64,000 nucleotides of DNA from Paracoccaceae bacterium (GTDB lineage: Bacteria > Pseudomonadota > Alphaproteobacteria > Rhodobacterales > Rhodobacteraceae): the NCBI GenBank assembly GCA_021648025.1, contig JAKITO010000007.1, positions 27,874 to 91,873 on the forward strand, given 5' to 3'. Each line of letters begins with the position of its first letter. Position 1 is the stretch's first letter. The position numbers and the translations under genes were made by a program. Below, in pieces: positions 36,403 through 47,200 of the stretch. The notes under the pieces are model-generated. The model did not search any database and was not told the DNA's origin. It worked only from the letters and a program-made list of their open reading frames with translations.

Positions 36403-37274
36403 ACACGAACCCCTCTTTACGGGAGCGCTCTGAGGGCGAGGCCAGCCGCCTGCCACCATTGCTGGCAAAGGCCGAGCATCTGGCCGGGACCGTTCTGTTG
36501 GGGGAACACGGGCGCAGGCGGGCCGGGATGGGTGATGATTTCTGGCAATACCGCCCGGCCCAGATTGGCGACAGCAAGCGGATGATTGATCACCGGCGCT
36601 CGGCCCGGGGTGACATGCAGTATGTGCGTGAACGGGAATGGCAGATTGCCCAGTCGGTGATGCTTTGGGTCGATCAGGGTGCGTCGATGCGGTTTGCCTC
36701 GCAGGCGTCATTGCCGCCCAAGATCGACCGCGCCCGCCTGTTGGCGCTGGCCATCGCCATCCTGTTGGTGCGGGGCGGCGAACGGGTTGGGCTGACCGGC
36801 ACGTCCTTGCCGCCAAGGCGCGGCAATGCCCAGATTTTGCGGCTGGCCGATGCCTTTGCGATTGATACCCCGGATGAATATGCCCCGCCTGAACATAGGG
36901 CGATGACGCCGCATTCGCGGGCTTTGTTCATTTCGGATTTCTTTGGCAATCTGGACGAAGTAACACTGGCCCTGACCAAAGCCGCCGATCGCGGTGTGCG
37001 GGGCGTGTTGTTGCAAGTGCTGGACCCCGAGGAAGAACAGTTTTCCTATCGCGGTCGAACCATATTTCAAAGTGTCGGCGGCGGCCTTGCGCATGAAACC
37101 CTGAAAGCGCGGGATCTGCGTGACAGGTATCTTGACCGGCTGGCCGCGCGACGCGATGAGCTGACGCAACTGACCCGCGCAACCGGCTGGCAGTTCGGCC
37201 AGCACCACACCGGTGACAGCGCGCAATCGGCGTTGTTGTGGCTGTACCGCGCCTTGGACGGGGGCAGACAATGA
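36399..37274 (+). CDS. DUF58 domain protein
   Basis: The 291-residue protein has the DUF58 core GRRRAGMGDDFWQYRPAQIG and DSKRMIDHRRSARGD, followed by a VWA-like region (about 90-290) with MLWVDQGASMRFAS, a DxSxS-like site with changes. DUF58 proteins are the usual MoxR partners. It overlaps moxR and the next gene by four bases on each side, so the operon is tightly coupled. Confidence 0.9.
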   Translation: MNTNPSLRERSEGEASRLPPLLAKAEHLAGTVLLGEHGRRRAGMGDDFWQYRPAQIGDSKRMIDHRRSARGDMQYVREREWQIAQSVMLWVDQGASMRFASQASLPPKIDRARLLALAIAILLVRGGERVGLTGTSLPPRRGNAQILRLADAFAIDTPDEYAPPEHRAMTPHSRALFISDFFGNLDEVTLALTKAADRGVRGVLLQVLDPEEEQFSYRGRTIFQSVGGGLAHETLKARDLRDRYLDRLAARRDELTQLTRATGWQFGQHHTGDSAQSALLWLYRALDGGRQ

Positions 37275-40036
37275 CGGCCCTGGCCGGCATCGGTTTCATC
37301 ACACCCTGGCTGTTGCTGGGCCTGTTGGCCTTGCCAGTCCTTTGGTTGCTGCTGCGCGCCATCCCACCCGCGCCCAAGCGCGAGGTGTTCCCCGGTGTCA
37401 CCCTGTTGCTGGGCCTGCAAGACGACGAAACAGTATCCGACCGCACCCCCTGGTGGCTGCTGCTGCTGCGCCTGCTGGCGGTGGCGGCGATCATTGTCGG
37501 GCTGGCCGGCCCGGTTCTGAACCCATCCACCGACAAGGGCGGCGATGGGCCGCTATTGATCGTTCTGGATGCCACCTGGGCCGGGGCGACCCGGTGGAAG
37601 GGACGCATGGGCCTGATGGATGCGCAACTGGCCAAGGCGGGACACAATGGGCGGGCGGTGGCGGTTCTCAGGCTCAGCGCGCCGGACGAAGTGGTGTTTC
37701 AATCGGCGGATGTATGGCGGGACCGTTTGGCCGGGCTGGAACCTGAGGCATGGCAGCCAACGGGTGAACAGATTGACAGGGTGATTGCCTCAATCGGTAC
37801 TATTGACGCCAACTTTGACAGTTTTTGGCTTGGTGACGGGCTGGATTATGATGGGCGTGAACGGTTGCTGAAGACGTTGGAAGCGCGCGGCGATGTTACG
37901 GTGTTTCAAGGTGTCGGCGCGGTTCTGGGCCTGACCCCGGCGCAAATCGTCGATGGTGCGATTGAGTTGAATGCCCTGCGCTCTGTTGCAGGTCCGGCAC
38001 GTGAGGTGACGGTTTTGGCACAAGGGCGCGATCCGGCAGGGATTGCGCGTGTTCTGGCCAAGGTTCCGGCGCGTTTCATGGCGGGCGAGGTTCAGGCGAC
38101 AACCATTCTGGCGTTGCCTGCTGAACTGCGCGCAAGGATCACCGGGTTTGAGATACAGGGCCAGAAATCGGCTGGCGCCACAAGCCTGGCCGACGATGGC
38201 CTGCGGCGGCGCGAAGTGGCGATGATTGCCGGGCGGGACGACCGCGAAGGATTGGAACTGTTGTCGCCGCTGCACTACCTTAATCAGGCGCTGGTGCCCA
38301 GTGCGGATCTGCTGGAAGGGGCGATCCCGGACCTGATCCCGGCCAACCCGGACGTGATTGTTCTGGCCGATGTGGCCAGCCTGTCGGGCACCGAAGAAAC
38401 CGCGCTGATTGAATGGGTCGAAGCGGGCGGCATGTTGCTGCGCTTTGCCGGTCCAAGAATGGCCGCAAGCGATCTTAGCCGGGCGGACGAACACCCGCTG
38501 ATGCCGGTGCGCCTGCGGGCCGGTGGGCGCAGCGTTGGCGGGGCCATGTCCTGGGGAGAGCCAAAGGAACTGGCGCCCTTTAGCGAAGGTTCGCCGTTTT
38601 TCGGGCTGAGGGTTCCGGATGATGTGCGCGTCACCTCGCAAGTGGTGGCGCAACCTGACCCGACGCTGGCCGACCGGGTGATTGCGGCGTTAAGCGACGG
38701 CACCCCGTTGGTGACGCGCAAATCGCTGGGGCAGGGGCAGGTTGTGTTGTTTCATGTCACTGCCAATGCCGAATGGTCGAACCTGCCCTTGTCGGGGCTG
38801 TTTGTGGAAATGCTGGAACGGCTGGCGGTATCGTCGTCGGCCAAACCACCTGCGGCGGCTGACCTGCAAGGCACCACCTGGCGACCGGTCGAGGTTCTTA
38901 ACGGCTTTGGCACATTGATTGACGGGGCTAACCTGCCGGGTGTGGCGGGGCCTGATCTGGCCGAGGCCCCGGCGGGGCCGGACCTGCGACCGGGGATTTA
39001 CGGCAGCGCAGACCGTGTGCTGGCACGCAATGTGCTGGGTGTTGACGCCAGCCTGGTCAGCGCCAGCTGGCCTGCCCGAATATCGGTGCAAGGGTTGGTT
39101 GTGGCCCGCGAGGTGCTGCTGGGCGGTTGGTTGCTTGGGCTGGCGCTGGCGTTGCTGGCGCTGGATGTGGTGGCGTCATTGGCCCTGACCGGGCGGCTTG
39201 GGCTGGCCCGGCGGGTTGCGGGTTTGATTGTTTGTGGGCTGGTGGTGATACCGGCTGACGGGGTGCAGGCACAGCAAGATACACGGCATGCCGTTGCTGC
39301 CACATCCGAACTGGTTCTGGCGCATGTGATGACCGGCAACCAACAGGTCGATGATATTGCAAGGGCCGGTCTACAGGGCCTGTCCGACACCCTGTTTTTT
39401 CGCACCTCGATTGAACCGTCGACCCCCATGGGCGTTGACCTTGAACGCGATGAACTGGCGTTCTTTCCGATGCTCTACTGGCCGATCACGCCGGACCAGC
39501 CCGTGCCCTCGGCGCAGGCTTATGGCAAGCTGAACACCTATCTGCGCTCGGGGGGGCTGATCCTGTTTGATACCCGCGACAGTAACATCGCCAGTTTTGG
39601 CACCGCCAGCCCGAACGGGCGGATGTTGCAAAAACTGGCGGCCCCACTGGACATTCCACCGCTGGAGCCATTGCCCAATGATCACGTCCTGACCCGCACG
39701 TTTTATCTGTTGCAGGATTTCCCCGGCCGCCACAACAGCCGCGATGTCTGGGTCGAAGCCGCCCCGCCGAATGCCGAACAGGCCGAAGGCATGCCGTTTC
39801 GCAATCTCAACGACGGAGTAACGCCAGTGGTTATCGGCGGCAACGACTGGGCCGGGGCCTGGGCCACGAACCGCGACGGGCGACCCCTGCTGCCGGTCGG
39901 ACGCGGTTTTGCAGGCGACCGGCAACGTGAAATCGCCTATCGCTTTGGCGTCAACCTGGTGATGCACGTCCTGACCGGCAATTACAAATCCGATCAGGTG
40001 CATGTGCCTGCTTTGCTCGACAGGTTGGGCCAATGA
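37271..40036 (+). CDS. BatA-type N-terminus / DUF4159 membrane protein
   Basis: The 921-residue protein starts with the BatA-like double membrane anchor (helices about 8-30 and 60-80, FITPWLLLGLLALPVLWLLL and PWWLLLLRLLAVAAIIVGLA). A large periplasmic part with a GATase-like Rossmann region follows (VIVLADVASLSGTEETALIE), then another membrane stretch at about 615-670, then the DUF4159 domain (from about 690; FFRTSIEPSTPMGVDLERDE, PVGRGFAGDRQREIAYRFGV). Function is unknown. Such proteins always accompany MoxR/DUF58. It overlaps its neighbours in ATGA. Confidence 0.85.
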   Translation: MTALAGIGFITPWLLLGLLALPVLWLLLRAIPPAPKREVFPGVTLLLGLQDDETVSDRTPWWLLLLRLLAVAAIIVGLAGPVLNPSTDKGGDGPLLIVLDATWAGATRWKGRMGLMDAQLAKAGHNGRAVAVLRLSAPDEVVFQSADVWRDRLAGLEPEAWQPTGEQIDRVIASIGTIDANFDSFWLGDGLDYDGRERLLKTLEARGDVTVFQGVGAVLGLTPAQIVDGAIELNALRSVAGPAREVTVLAQGRDPAGIARVLAKVPARFMAGEVQATTILALPAELRARITGFEIQGQKSAGATSLADDGLRRREVAMIAGRDDREGLELLSPLHYLNQALVPSADLLEGAIPDLIPANPDVIVLADVASLSGTEETALIEWVEAGGMLLRFAGPRMAASDLSRADEHPLMPVRLRAGGRSVGGAMSWGEPKELAPFSEGSPFFGLRVPDDVRVTSQVVAQPDPTLADRVIAALSDGTPLVTRKSLGQGQVVLFHVTANAEWSNLPLSGLFVEMLERLAVSSSAKPPAAADLQGTTWRPVEVLNGFGTLIDGANLPGVAGPDLAEAPAGPDLRPGIYGSADRVLARNVLGVDASLVSASWPARISVQGLVVAREVLLGGWLLGLALALLALDVVASLALTGRLGLARRVAGLIVCGLVVIPADGVQAQQDTRHAVAATSELVLAHVMTGNQQVDDIARAGLQGLSDTLFFRTSIEPSTPMGVDLERDELAFFPMLYWPITPDQPVPSAQAYGKLNTYLRSGGLILFDTRDSNIASFGTASPNGRMLQKLAAPLDIPPLEPLPNDHVLTRTFYLLQDFPGRHNSRDVWVEAAPPNAEQAEGMPFRNLNDGVTPVVIGGNDWAGAWATNRDGRPLLPVGRGFAGDRQREIAYRFGVNLVMHVLTGNYKSDQVHVPALLDRLGQ

Positions 40037-42075
40037 CCGCAACTGTGATGTTTGACCCGTTGATCCCCTGGCCTGTGCTGGCCGTAATTGCCGCTTTGGC
40101 GCTGGCCGGGATACTTTTGGCGCTGTGGCGTGGTCTGGCCGGTTGGGCCTGGCGGGCAATGGCGGCCATCGCCCTGGTGGCGGCCCTGTCCGGCCCGGTC
40201 TATCAGGTCGAGGACCGCTTGGCGCTGACCGACATCGTGGTGATGATGATAGACCAAAGTGCGAGCCAATCTCTGGGCGAACGCCCCGATCAAATGCTCC
40301 AGGCAGGTGAAGCAATGGCCGCGACCCTTGCCGCCCGTGCCAATACCGAAGTCAGACGGGTGCAGGTGCCCGATGGTGAAGGCGATACCGGTACAGCCCT
40401 GATGCGGGTTCTCTCTGAAACCCTGGCCGAAGAACCCAGTGCCCGGATCGCCGGGATCATCGTACTAAGCGACGGTCAGGTGCATGATATGGCCCGCACG
40501 CCGGACCTGCCGGCGCCTTTGCACCTGTTGCTAAGTGGCCAGAAATCCGACTGGGATCGCCGCCTTATTGTCCGCAACGCCCCGGCCTTTGCCATCATCG
40601 GCGAGCCGGTGACCCTGACCATCCGCATCGAGGACAGTGGGAATGTCCCGACCACGCCACCCCTTGCCACCCTGGAAATATCAATCGACGGGCAACCGCC
40701 GGAACGCTTCAATGTGCCGGTCGGTCAGGACATCGAACTGCCGGTATCGCTGCCCCATGGCGGGCGCAACGTGATCCAGTTTCTGGTGGCCGAACAGGAC
40801 GGCGAAATCACCAACCGCAACAACACTGCCCTGATCCAGATGAACGGTGTGCGCGACCGGTTGCGGGTGCTTTTGGTGTCGGGCGAACCCCACGCCGGCG
40901 GGCGGACCTGGCGCAATCTGCTCAAATCCGACAGTTCCGTCGATCTGGTGCATTTTACCATCCTCAGGCCGCCGGAAAAGCAGGACGGCGTGCCGGTGGA
41001 TGAACTGTCGCTGATCGCATTCCCAACCCGCGAGTTGTTCCTGGAAAAGATCGACGAATTTGATCTGATCATCTTTGACCGCTATAAACGCCGTGGCATC
41101 CTGCCGGCCATCTACCTCGACAATGTGTCGGAATATGTCGCCAAGGGCGGCGCGGTCCTGATTGCTGCCGGGCCGGATTTCGCCAGTGCTGACAGCCTGT
41201 TCCGCTCTCCGCTCGGTCGGGTCATACCGGCCCAACCCAGTGCCCGGGTGATCGAGGACCGCTATAAACCCAAAGTCACCGACCTTGGGATGCGCCACCC
41301 GGTAACAACCAACCTGCCCAATGCTGACAACTGGGGCAGTTGGCTGCGTCAGATTGATGTGGAACCGGACAAAGGCTCAATCGTGATGACCGGGTTTGAA
41401 GGCCGGCCGTTGCTGATCCTCGACCGGGTAGGCGAAGGGCGCGTGGCATTGCTGGCGTCCGATCACGCCTGGCTTTGGAGCCGTGGCTACGAAGGCGGTG
41501 GACCGCAGTTAGAGTTGCTGCGCCGGTTGGCCCACTGGATGATGAAAGAACCGGAACTTGAGGAAGAGGCGTTATGGGCCGAGGCCACGGGCCAGACCAT
41601 GCGCATCATCCGCAGCACGTTGTCGGAAAGTGTTGGACCGGTGACTGTGACCCGCCCAGATGGCCAGAGTGTTGAGTTGACCCTGAACGAGATCACCCCC
41701 GGCCGGTTCGAAACGCTTTATGACGGGCCGGAAATTGGGCTTTACCGGTTGGCTGAGGGCGCGCAAAAGGCCGTCATCGGCCTTGGCCCGGCAGCACCAA
41801 GAGAATTCGAAGACACCATCGCCACCCCGGCCTTGTTCCAGCCGGTCATCGCCCCCCTGCGTGGTGGTATCTTTCGGCTTGAAGACGGCTTGCCAACGGT
41901 GCGCAATGTCCGCGCCGGGCGGCCTGCGTCGGGGCGTGGCTGGATCGGGCTGACGCCGCGTGGGGCTTATGAAACGCTTGACGTGACACAAACGCCGCTG
42001 TTGCCGGTCTGGCTGGTCCTGTTGATCGCCTCGGCGTTTATCATCACTGGCTGGATGCGTGAAGGGCGACGTTAA
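40033..42075 (+). CDS. VWA/GATase-like membrane protein of moxR cluster
   Basis: The 680-residue protein has two N-terminal helices (about 15-35 and 40-58), a VWA-like segment beginning DIVVMMIDQSASQSL (MIDAS-like DxSxS), an Ig-like part, and a class I GATase-like fold around GEPHAGGRTWRNLL and GGAVLIAAGPDFAS. One C-terminal helix (LPVWLVLLIASAFIITGWM) ends the chain. It completes the moxR operon. The role is unknown; MoxR-VWA systems usually remodel or insert metal into partner complexes. Confidence 0.83.
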   Translation: MTATVMFDPLIPWPVLAVIAALALAGILLALWRGLAGWAWRAMAAIALVAALSGPVYQVEDRLALTDIVVMMIDQSASQSLGERPDQMLQAGEAMAATLAARANTEVRRVQVPDGEGDTGTALMRVLSETLAEEPSARIAGIIVLSDGQVHDMARTPDLPAPLHLLLSGQKSDWDRRLIVRNAPAFAIIGEPVTLTIRIEDSGNVPTTPPLATLEISIDGQPPERFNVPVGQDIELPVSLPHGGRNVIQFLVAEQDGEITNRNNTALIQMNGVRDRLRVLLVSGEPHAGGRTWRNLLKSDSSVDLVHFTILRPPEKQDGVPVDELSLIAFPTRELFLEKIDEFDLIIFDRYKRRGILPAIYLDNVSEYVAKGGAVLIAAGPDFASADSLFRSPLGRVIPAQPSARVIEDRYKPKVTDLGMRHPVTTNLPNADNWGSWLRQIDVEPDKGSIVMTGFEGRPLLILDRVGEGRVALLASDHAWLWSRGYEGGGPQLELLRRLAHWMMKEPELEEEALWAEATGQTMRIIRSTLSESVGPVTVTRPDGQSVELTLNEITPGRFETLYDGPEIGLYRLAEGAQKAVIGLGPAAPREFEDTIATPALFQPVIAPLRGGIFRLEDGLPTVRNVRAGRPASGRGWIGLTPRGAYETLDVTQTPLLPVWLVLLIASAFIITGWMREGRR

Positions 42076-42079
42076 AGCG

Positions 42080-42192
42080 TTTCGCGTTCGAGTTGAATTA
42101 CCTTGACCCGCGAACGCGTTTGATTCTCAAACCCCGCCTCGCGGGTCAAAGTGATACAGTGATCCAAATTGAACGAGAAATGCCGTAAAGGC
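42080..42192. repeat. large imperfect inverted-repeat element
   Basis: The gap between two convergent genes folds into one imperfect palindrome. Inner arms TTGACCCGCG (42103-42112) and CGCGGGTCAA (42140-42149) match perfectly. Outward from them GCGTTTCGCGTTCGAGTTGAA is answered by the reverse complement of a similar string ending near 42190, with a roughly 18-base insertion on the right. This looks like a MITE or intergenic repeat unit. Confidence 0.5.
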
Positions 42193-42231
42193 TGCGAGGA
42201 AAGCCCAACGGGCTTGAGGAGCTGTTGTTGT

Positions 42232-44274
42232 TCAATCCAGACGCACCTGAACCCGATCAGACCGGCCTTTGCCATCCACCACCACCAGGGTCGAAAACCC
42301 GACCCCCGGGCTGGGCACATCAAATTCACGCAGGTGTTGCCCTGCCACCAAAGGACGCCCATCTGCCAAAACGGCAAACGGTGCCGTCCCGCCGCGCAGC
42401 TTCACCGTCAAAGTGCTGCCCATCAAAGCCATGCGCGCGCCGTCTGGTGGAAAGGTCAGCCTTGGCGCGTCCACCGGTTCTTCGAACACCGCATCGCGGG
42501 GGCGGAACCGGCGCAATGGGGTCGGCAATTCTGCGGCACTCAGGATCAAGGTGGCAGGGGGTGGGGGCGGCAAGGGTTCAAACGTGGATTTCAGACGGCC
42601 AAAGGCCTCGAATAATACCGGTGCCGCCAACTCACCTCCAAACGCCCCCGGTACCGGTGTGCCATCCGCCCTCCCCATCCAGACCCCGATCACATGCGTG
42701 CCGTCAAAGCCAATCGCCCAGGCGTCACGATGCCCGTAAGAGGTGCCGGTTTTGAACGCCACACTGCCCGCAGGTGCGCCTGCGGGCGGTGTCGCCCCCA
42801 ACAGGATATTACCCACCTGCCAGGCCGCAACCTCTGAAATCAGACGTGCGGTATCACCGCCACCCGCGCCAGTCCCGGCATAAAGCCCCACACTGCGCCC
42901 CCCCTGTGCCAACCCGGCAAAAAGCTGTACCAGATCATGCAGGCTTATCCCTACGCCGCCCAATGCAACGGCCAGCCCCGGCGCGCCGCCAGGCAGGCGC
43001 ACGTCAGCGCCAGACCGGCGCATAGCCGCCATCAGCCGGGCCGGGCCAAGTTCATGGGTCAGTTTCACCACCGGAATGTTCAGGGACATCTGCAAAGCCT
43101 CCCGCACCCGTATATCGCCGCGATACTGCCCGTCGAAATTGCGTGGTGCATAGCGGCCAAATCGTACCGGCGCGTCGCGTATCAGGGTGTCGGGATGCAC
43201 CAGCCCCTGATCGAACGCCAACCCATAAATCAGCGGCTTCAGGGTTGATCCGGGCGACCGGATGGCGCGTGTCATATCGACGAACCCCTGCCGCCGGTCC
43301 GTCCCATCAAACCCGGGCGACCCGACCGAAGCGATGATCTTACCGCTATGGTGATCCGCCACAATCATCGCCGCCGAAAGACGTGTCCCTGCCCGCAAAG
43401 CGGCCTCGCGGATCAACCTTTCCATCTTGGCCTGGATATCCCCGTCAATCGTCAGATCATGACGCGGCGCATCAGGGTGCGTGGCGCGCGCCCGATCCGC
43501 CAGATGCGCCGCCAACCGGGGGAAACTACGCATCTGGCCCGGCAGCCTGGCGTGCCGGGCAACCTCGACCTTTTCACTATCCAACATACCCTGTGCCAAC
43601 ATCCGCGCCAAAACCCGGTCCCGTGCCGCGCGGGCGTGTGGTTGATACCGGTCAGGGCGTCGGGTCTCTGGCGATTGCGGTAATGCCACCAACAAGGCCG
43701 ATTGCGCCGGGGTCAGGCGGTGCGGTTCCTTGCCGAACCACGCCAATGTCGCCGCGCGGATGCCTTCCAGGTTGCCGCCATAAGGCGCATGTGTCAGGTA
43801 AAGCTCAAGTATGCGCGCCTTGCCCAGCCTGCGTTCCAGCGCCAGAGCCACCCTTATCTGGCGCAGTTTACCGGCCCAGCGCCCGGTGCTGCCATCCTCC
43901 AACAGGCGCGCCACCTGCATGGTCAGCGTTGACCCACCCGAAACCGTACGCCCCTGCCAAATCGCCTGCCCTGCCGCACGCAGCATCGCCAGCGGATCAA
44001 CGCCGACGTGGGTCCAGAACCGTTTATCCTCGTACCGCACCAGCATGGCAATGAAATCCGGGTCAACCCGGCCCGCCTGTGGCGCCAGCCGCCACATGCC
44101 ATTGCCGACCTGGTAAACCCGCAGCAATGCTCCGTTACGGTCGCGCACCTCGGTCGACACCTCGGCCAAAGTCAGCGGCAGAATCGTAGCGTCAATCCAG
44201 TTGTCCACGCTGTCGCGCAGCAATGCCGCCACAAACAGCGTCAGCGCAACCGCGATCAACCCAAATCGCTTCAT
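42232..44274 (-). CDS. pbpC: penicillin-binding protein 1C
   Basis: The 680-residue class A PBP has a membrane anchor (about 5-20), GT51 glycosyltransferase (YEDKRFWTHVGVDPLAMLRA, GGSTLTMQVARLLE), transpeptidase motifs SPGSTLKPL (SxxK), SLN in LQMSLNIPVVK, and KTGTSYGHRDAWAIGFDG, then the C-terminal BiPBP_C domain (LTFPPDGARMAL). It overlaps the 3'-neighbouring alpha-2-macroglobulin gene by four bases, the same pairing as in E. coli pbpC-yfhM. PbpC is thought to act in wall repair together with that protein. Confidence 0.95.
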   Translation of the reverse strand: MKRFGLIAVALTLFVAALLRDSVDNWIDATILPLTLAEVSTEVRDRNGALLRVYQVGNGMWRLAPQAGRVDPDFIAMLVRYEDKRFWTHVGVDPLAMLRAAGQAIWQGRTVSGGSTLTMQVARLLEDGSTGRWAGKLRQIRVALALERRLGKARILELYLTHAPYGGNLEGIRAATLAWFGKEPHRLTPAQSALLVALPQSPETRRPDRYQPHARAARDRVLARMLAQGMLDSEKVEVARHARLPGQMRSFPRLAAHLADRARATHPDAPRHDLTIDGDIQAKMERLIREAALRAGTRLSAAMIVADHHSGKIIASVGSPGFDGTDRRQGFVDMTRAIRSPGSTLKPLIYGLAFDQGLVHPDTLIRDAPVRFGRYAPRNFDGQYRGDIRVREALQMSLNIPVVKLTHELGPARLMAAMRRSGADVRLPGGAPGLAVALGGVGISLHDLVQLFAGLAQGGRSVGLYAGTGAGGGDTARLISEVAAWQVGNILLGATPPAGAPAGSVAFKTGTSYGHRDAWAIGFDGTHVIGVWMGRADGTPVPGAFGGELAAPVLFEAFGRLKSTFEPLPPPPPATLILSAAELPTPLRRFRPRDAVFEEPVDAPRLTFPPDGARMALMGSTLTVKLRGGTAPFAVLADGRPLVAGQHLREFDVPSPGVGFSTLVVVDGKGRSDRVQVRLD

Positions 44275-47200
44275 TCGCTGACGATCACCCGGCCCGTATC
44301 TGTACGGGCGCGAAAGCGCGGGCGATACATATCCTCAACCGAAGCCGCCGGGTGGTGGAACTCACCCGGTGTGACGGCCCGTGCCACATAGGCCAGCGTT
44401 ACCTGGCTGTTACCAGTTGAATCGACCGCCGCCAAAAACCGGTCCGAGCGGAATTCAGTGTGTTGGGTGAACGATGGTTTCAACCAATCAAGCGCCCGGA
44501 TATCGCCCGAACGCAGCATGTTGGGGTTGTCGATCTCAACCCCCGCAGGCAGCGGGTCGTCGATCATCAGACGCGCGCCATAGTCTTCGTGCGGTTTGAC
44601 CACCAGAACCGTCACAAACCGTTCGCCGACGGTGAATTTCATGGTCTCAATCGGCTTGCCTTCCATCGTGTAATAACGCCGCTCAATGGTATAGCCGGTG
44701 CCGCCAGCAGCGGGGGCCACTTCGGGCACGCCGATGGTGGTCAGGGTGATGTCGGTATCGCGCCCGTTGGCCATGGTTATCTCCAAGGCCTGAAGGGCTT
44801 CGTCATCTTCCAACACCTGCACAAACGGGCCTTTGACCGGCGCGCCATTGACCCGCAATCCCGATTGCTCGGGCGATTTGATCAAGGCCTGCGCTGCCAT
44901 CAGGGTCCAGGCCGATTCCTGCGTTGACAGGCGGGAACCGGCGCGCGACAGGCGATTGGAATAGCTGACCTGATCAATCACATCGCTGCCTGCTTCGGCC
45001 GCCAGTGCCAGAACCCCGGCAACATCGCGCAAATGGGTGCCGTAATCCGCCCGCCAATAAGGTTTGTCGTCACGTTGCCCGGCAATCAGGACCGACGCGC
45101 GCCGGAACATTTCATCCGCCCGCACCTGGTCGCCGTAAGACGCCAGTGCCGCCCCCATTTGTGCCGCTGCCAAGGGCGTGTCGAATGCCCCACCCTTGAC
45201 GTCAACGTAGTAGCGCAGATCACCCATCGCCGCCGCACCTTCACGGGCCAGCACCATCATTGCATAGGCGATATCTGCGCCACCCGAATCAAAGTCCGGC
45301 GAATAATTGACCTGATTGCGCAGGTTGTCCATCGCCAGACGGAACGCCTGATCCGGCACGATATGCCCTTCGGCCCGTGCCCGGCTGAGGAAATCACTGG
45401 TATAAGCATCCAGCCAAAAATCCCCTGAGTCCGCCCGCCACAGACCAAACGCACCATTGCTTGCCTGACGGGTCAGTACCTTGGCAATCGCGGCATCAAT
45501 ACGCGCCTGAACTGCCGGACCGTTGCCCAGCCCCGAGGCTTCGGCGACTGACGCCAGATACAGCAGCGGCATCGCCTTGGACGTCACCTGTTCGGTGCAG
45601 CCGTAAGGATAGTGGTCCAACGCCGCCAACAGACCCGGCGCGTCAAATTTGGCCAAAGGCCCGGCTGAAACAATGGCCCGCCCGGTGCCCTTGCGCAAAC
45701 CAGCAAAAACATCCTTGCTTAGCAGAAAGCTGTTGCCTGCACCCAGCGAGAACCGCCTGGTCAAAGCCACAACCGGATCATTGGCACGCACCGACAGGTT
45801 CACCACCTGGGTCAGGGTGCGGCCATCCGGTGTGGTCAGCTTGATCTCGACCGACGGATCGCCAACAATTCCGGCCAAAACCGGAATTTCAAACGTCGCC
45901 TTGCCGCCGTCTGTCAGCGTAAAGGATGCAGGCCCAGTACTGAAGTTTGCGCCAAGGGTCAGCCCGGTTCCCACCGCCGACACCGCCAGCTGCATCTGAC
46001 CTGTTGGCCCATCGGCATGGACAATATCCAGCCGGATACGGCTGCTGTCTCCGGGGGCCAGAAAACGTGGCAGGCTGGCGGTGACAACCACCGGATCGCG
46101 CACCAGCATGTCAATTTCGCCTTGGCCCACGGCCTTGCCCGACCAGGCCACAGCCATCAGACGCACCGTACCGTTGAAGGCCGGCAGGTCGATGTTCACA
46201 AACGCCGCGCCACCCGCACCAACCCTGACCGGGCCGCTGAACGTCGACATCAATTCCTGCGTCGGCGGAGGAGATTGCAGGTTCTGACCGTTTGCCTCGT
46301 CGCCGCCAGAACGCACCACCCCCATCGCCCCGTTCATGCCGTCGATCAGACGGCCATAAACGTCACGCAATTCCATCCCCAGACGCCTTTGGCCATAGAA
46401 ATGCCCTTTGGGGTCCGGCGATTTAAAGCCGGTGAGGTTGAGAATGCCAAGATCAACCGCCGCCAATGTCAGCCAAACCTCCTGGCCTTCTTCGGCGCCG
46501 GTCACAGTAACCCGAACCCGCTCGGTCTGACGTGGATCGGCCACCTCGGGCACGTCGATGGATACAGCCAACCGTTTGCCCGGCTGTTCCACGCTCGCGT
46601 GGGCAATGCCCATCGCGCGGGCCGGGTTCTGGCCCGATGCCACATCCATCGGCCGGATAACCGTGGCCGAAACATAAGCCCCGGCGCCCCAATCACCTGT
46701 CACTTGCAACGGGATCACAGTCTCGCCTGCCGCAACACTGACCGCTTGCCGCTCGATCACATGGTTCGACATGACCGTGATCATCGCACTTCCTGCGTTG
46801 CGTGACACAATCCGCAAGCGCGCGGTATCACCGGGTTGATATTTGTCGCGGTCCAATGACATCTCAAGCCGGTCAGGCGTCGAAGACGCATCGGCCGAAA
46901 CATACCAGCCCGCATAGAAATCAACCGCTGCCGAGGTATATTCGCCATCTTCACGTTCGATCACCAGCTCATACCGGCCCCAGTCAACCGGCTGTGACAG
47001 TGTCAAAGGTGTGTCGCCCAACATCGCCGTGCCCTTGGCAATCCGCGTGCGCCGGGTTGTCGGCTCCCAGTTCCAGTTGCCGTAAATCTGATACCACTGA
47101 TAATGCCGCTCGACCCGGTTCAGGGTCCAGTTCACCTGCATCGCCGTGGTTGTCAGGTCAGGCCGCAGGCCAATCACCTCAAACGCGGCATCGCTGCCTT

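Noticed and set aside
39371..40315. 314-residue minus-strand ORF
   Set aside because: Antisense across two overlapping genes of the moxR operon, without recognisable domains.
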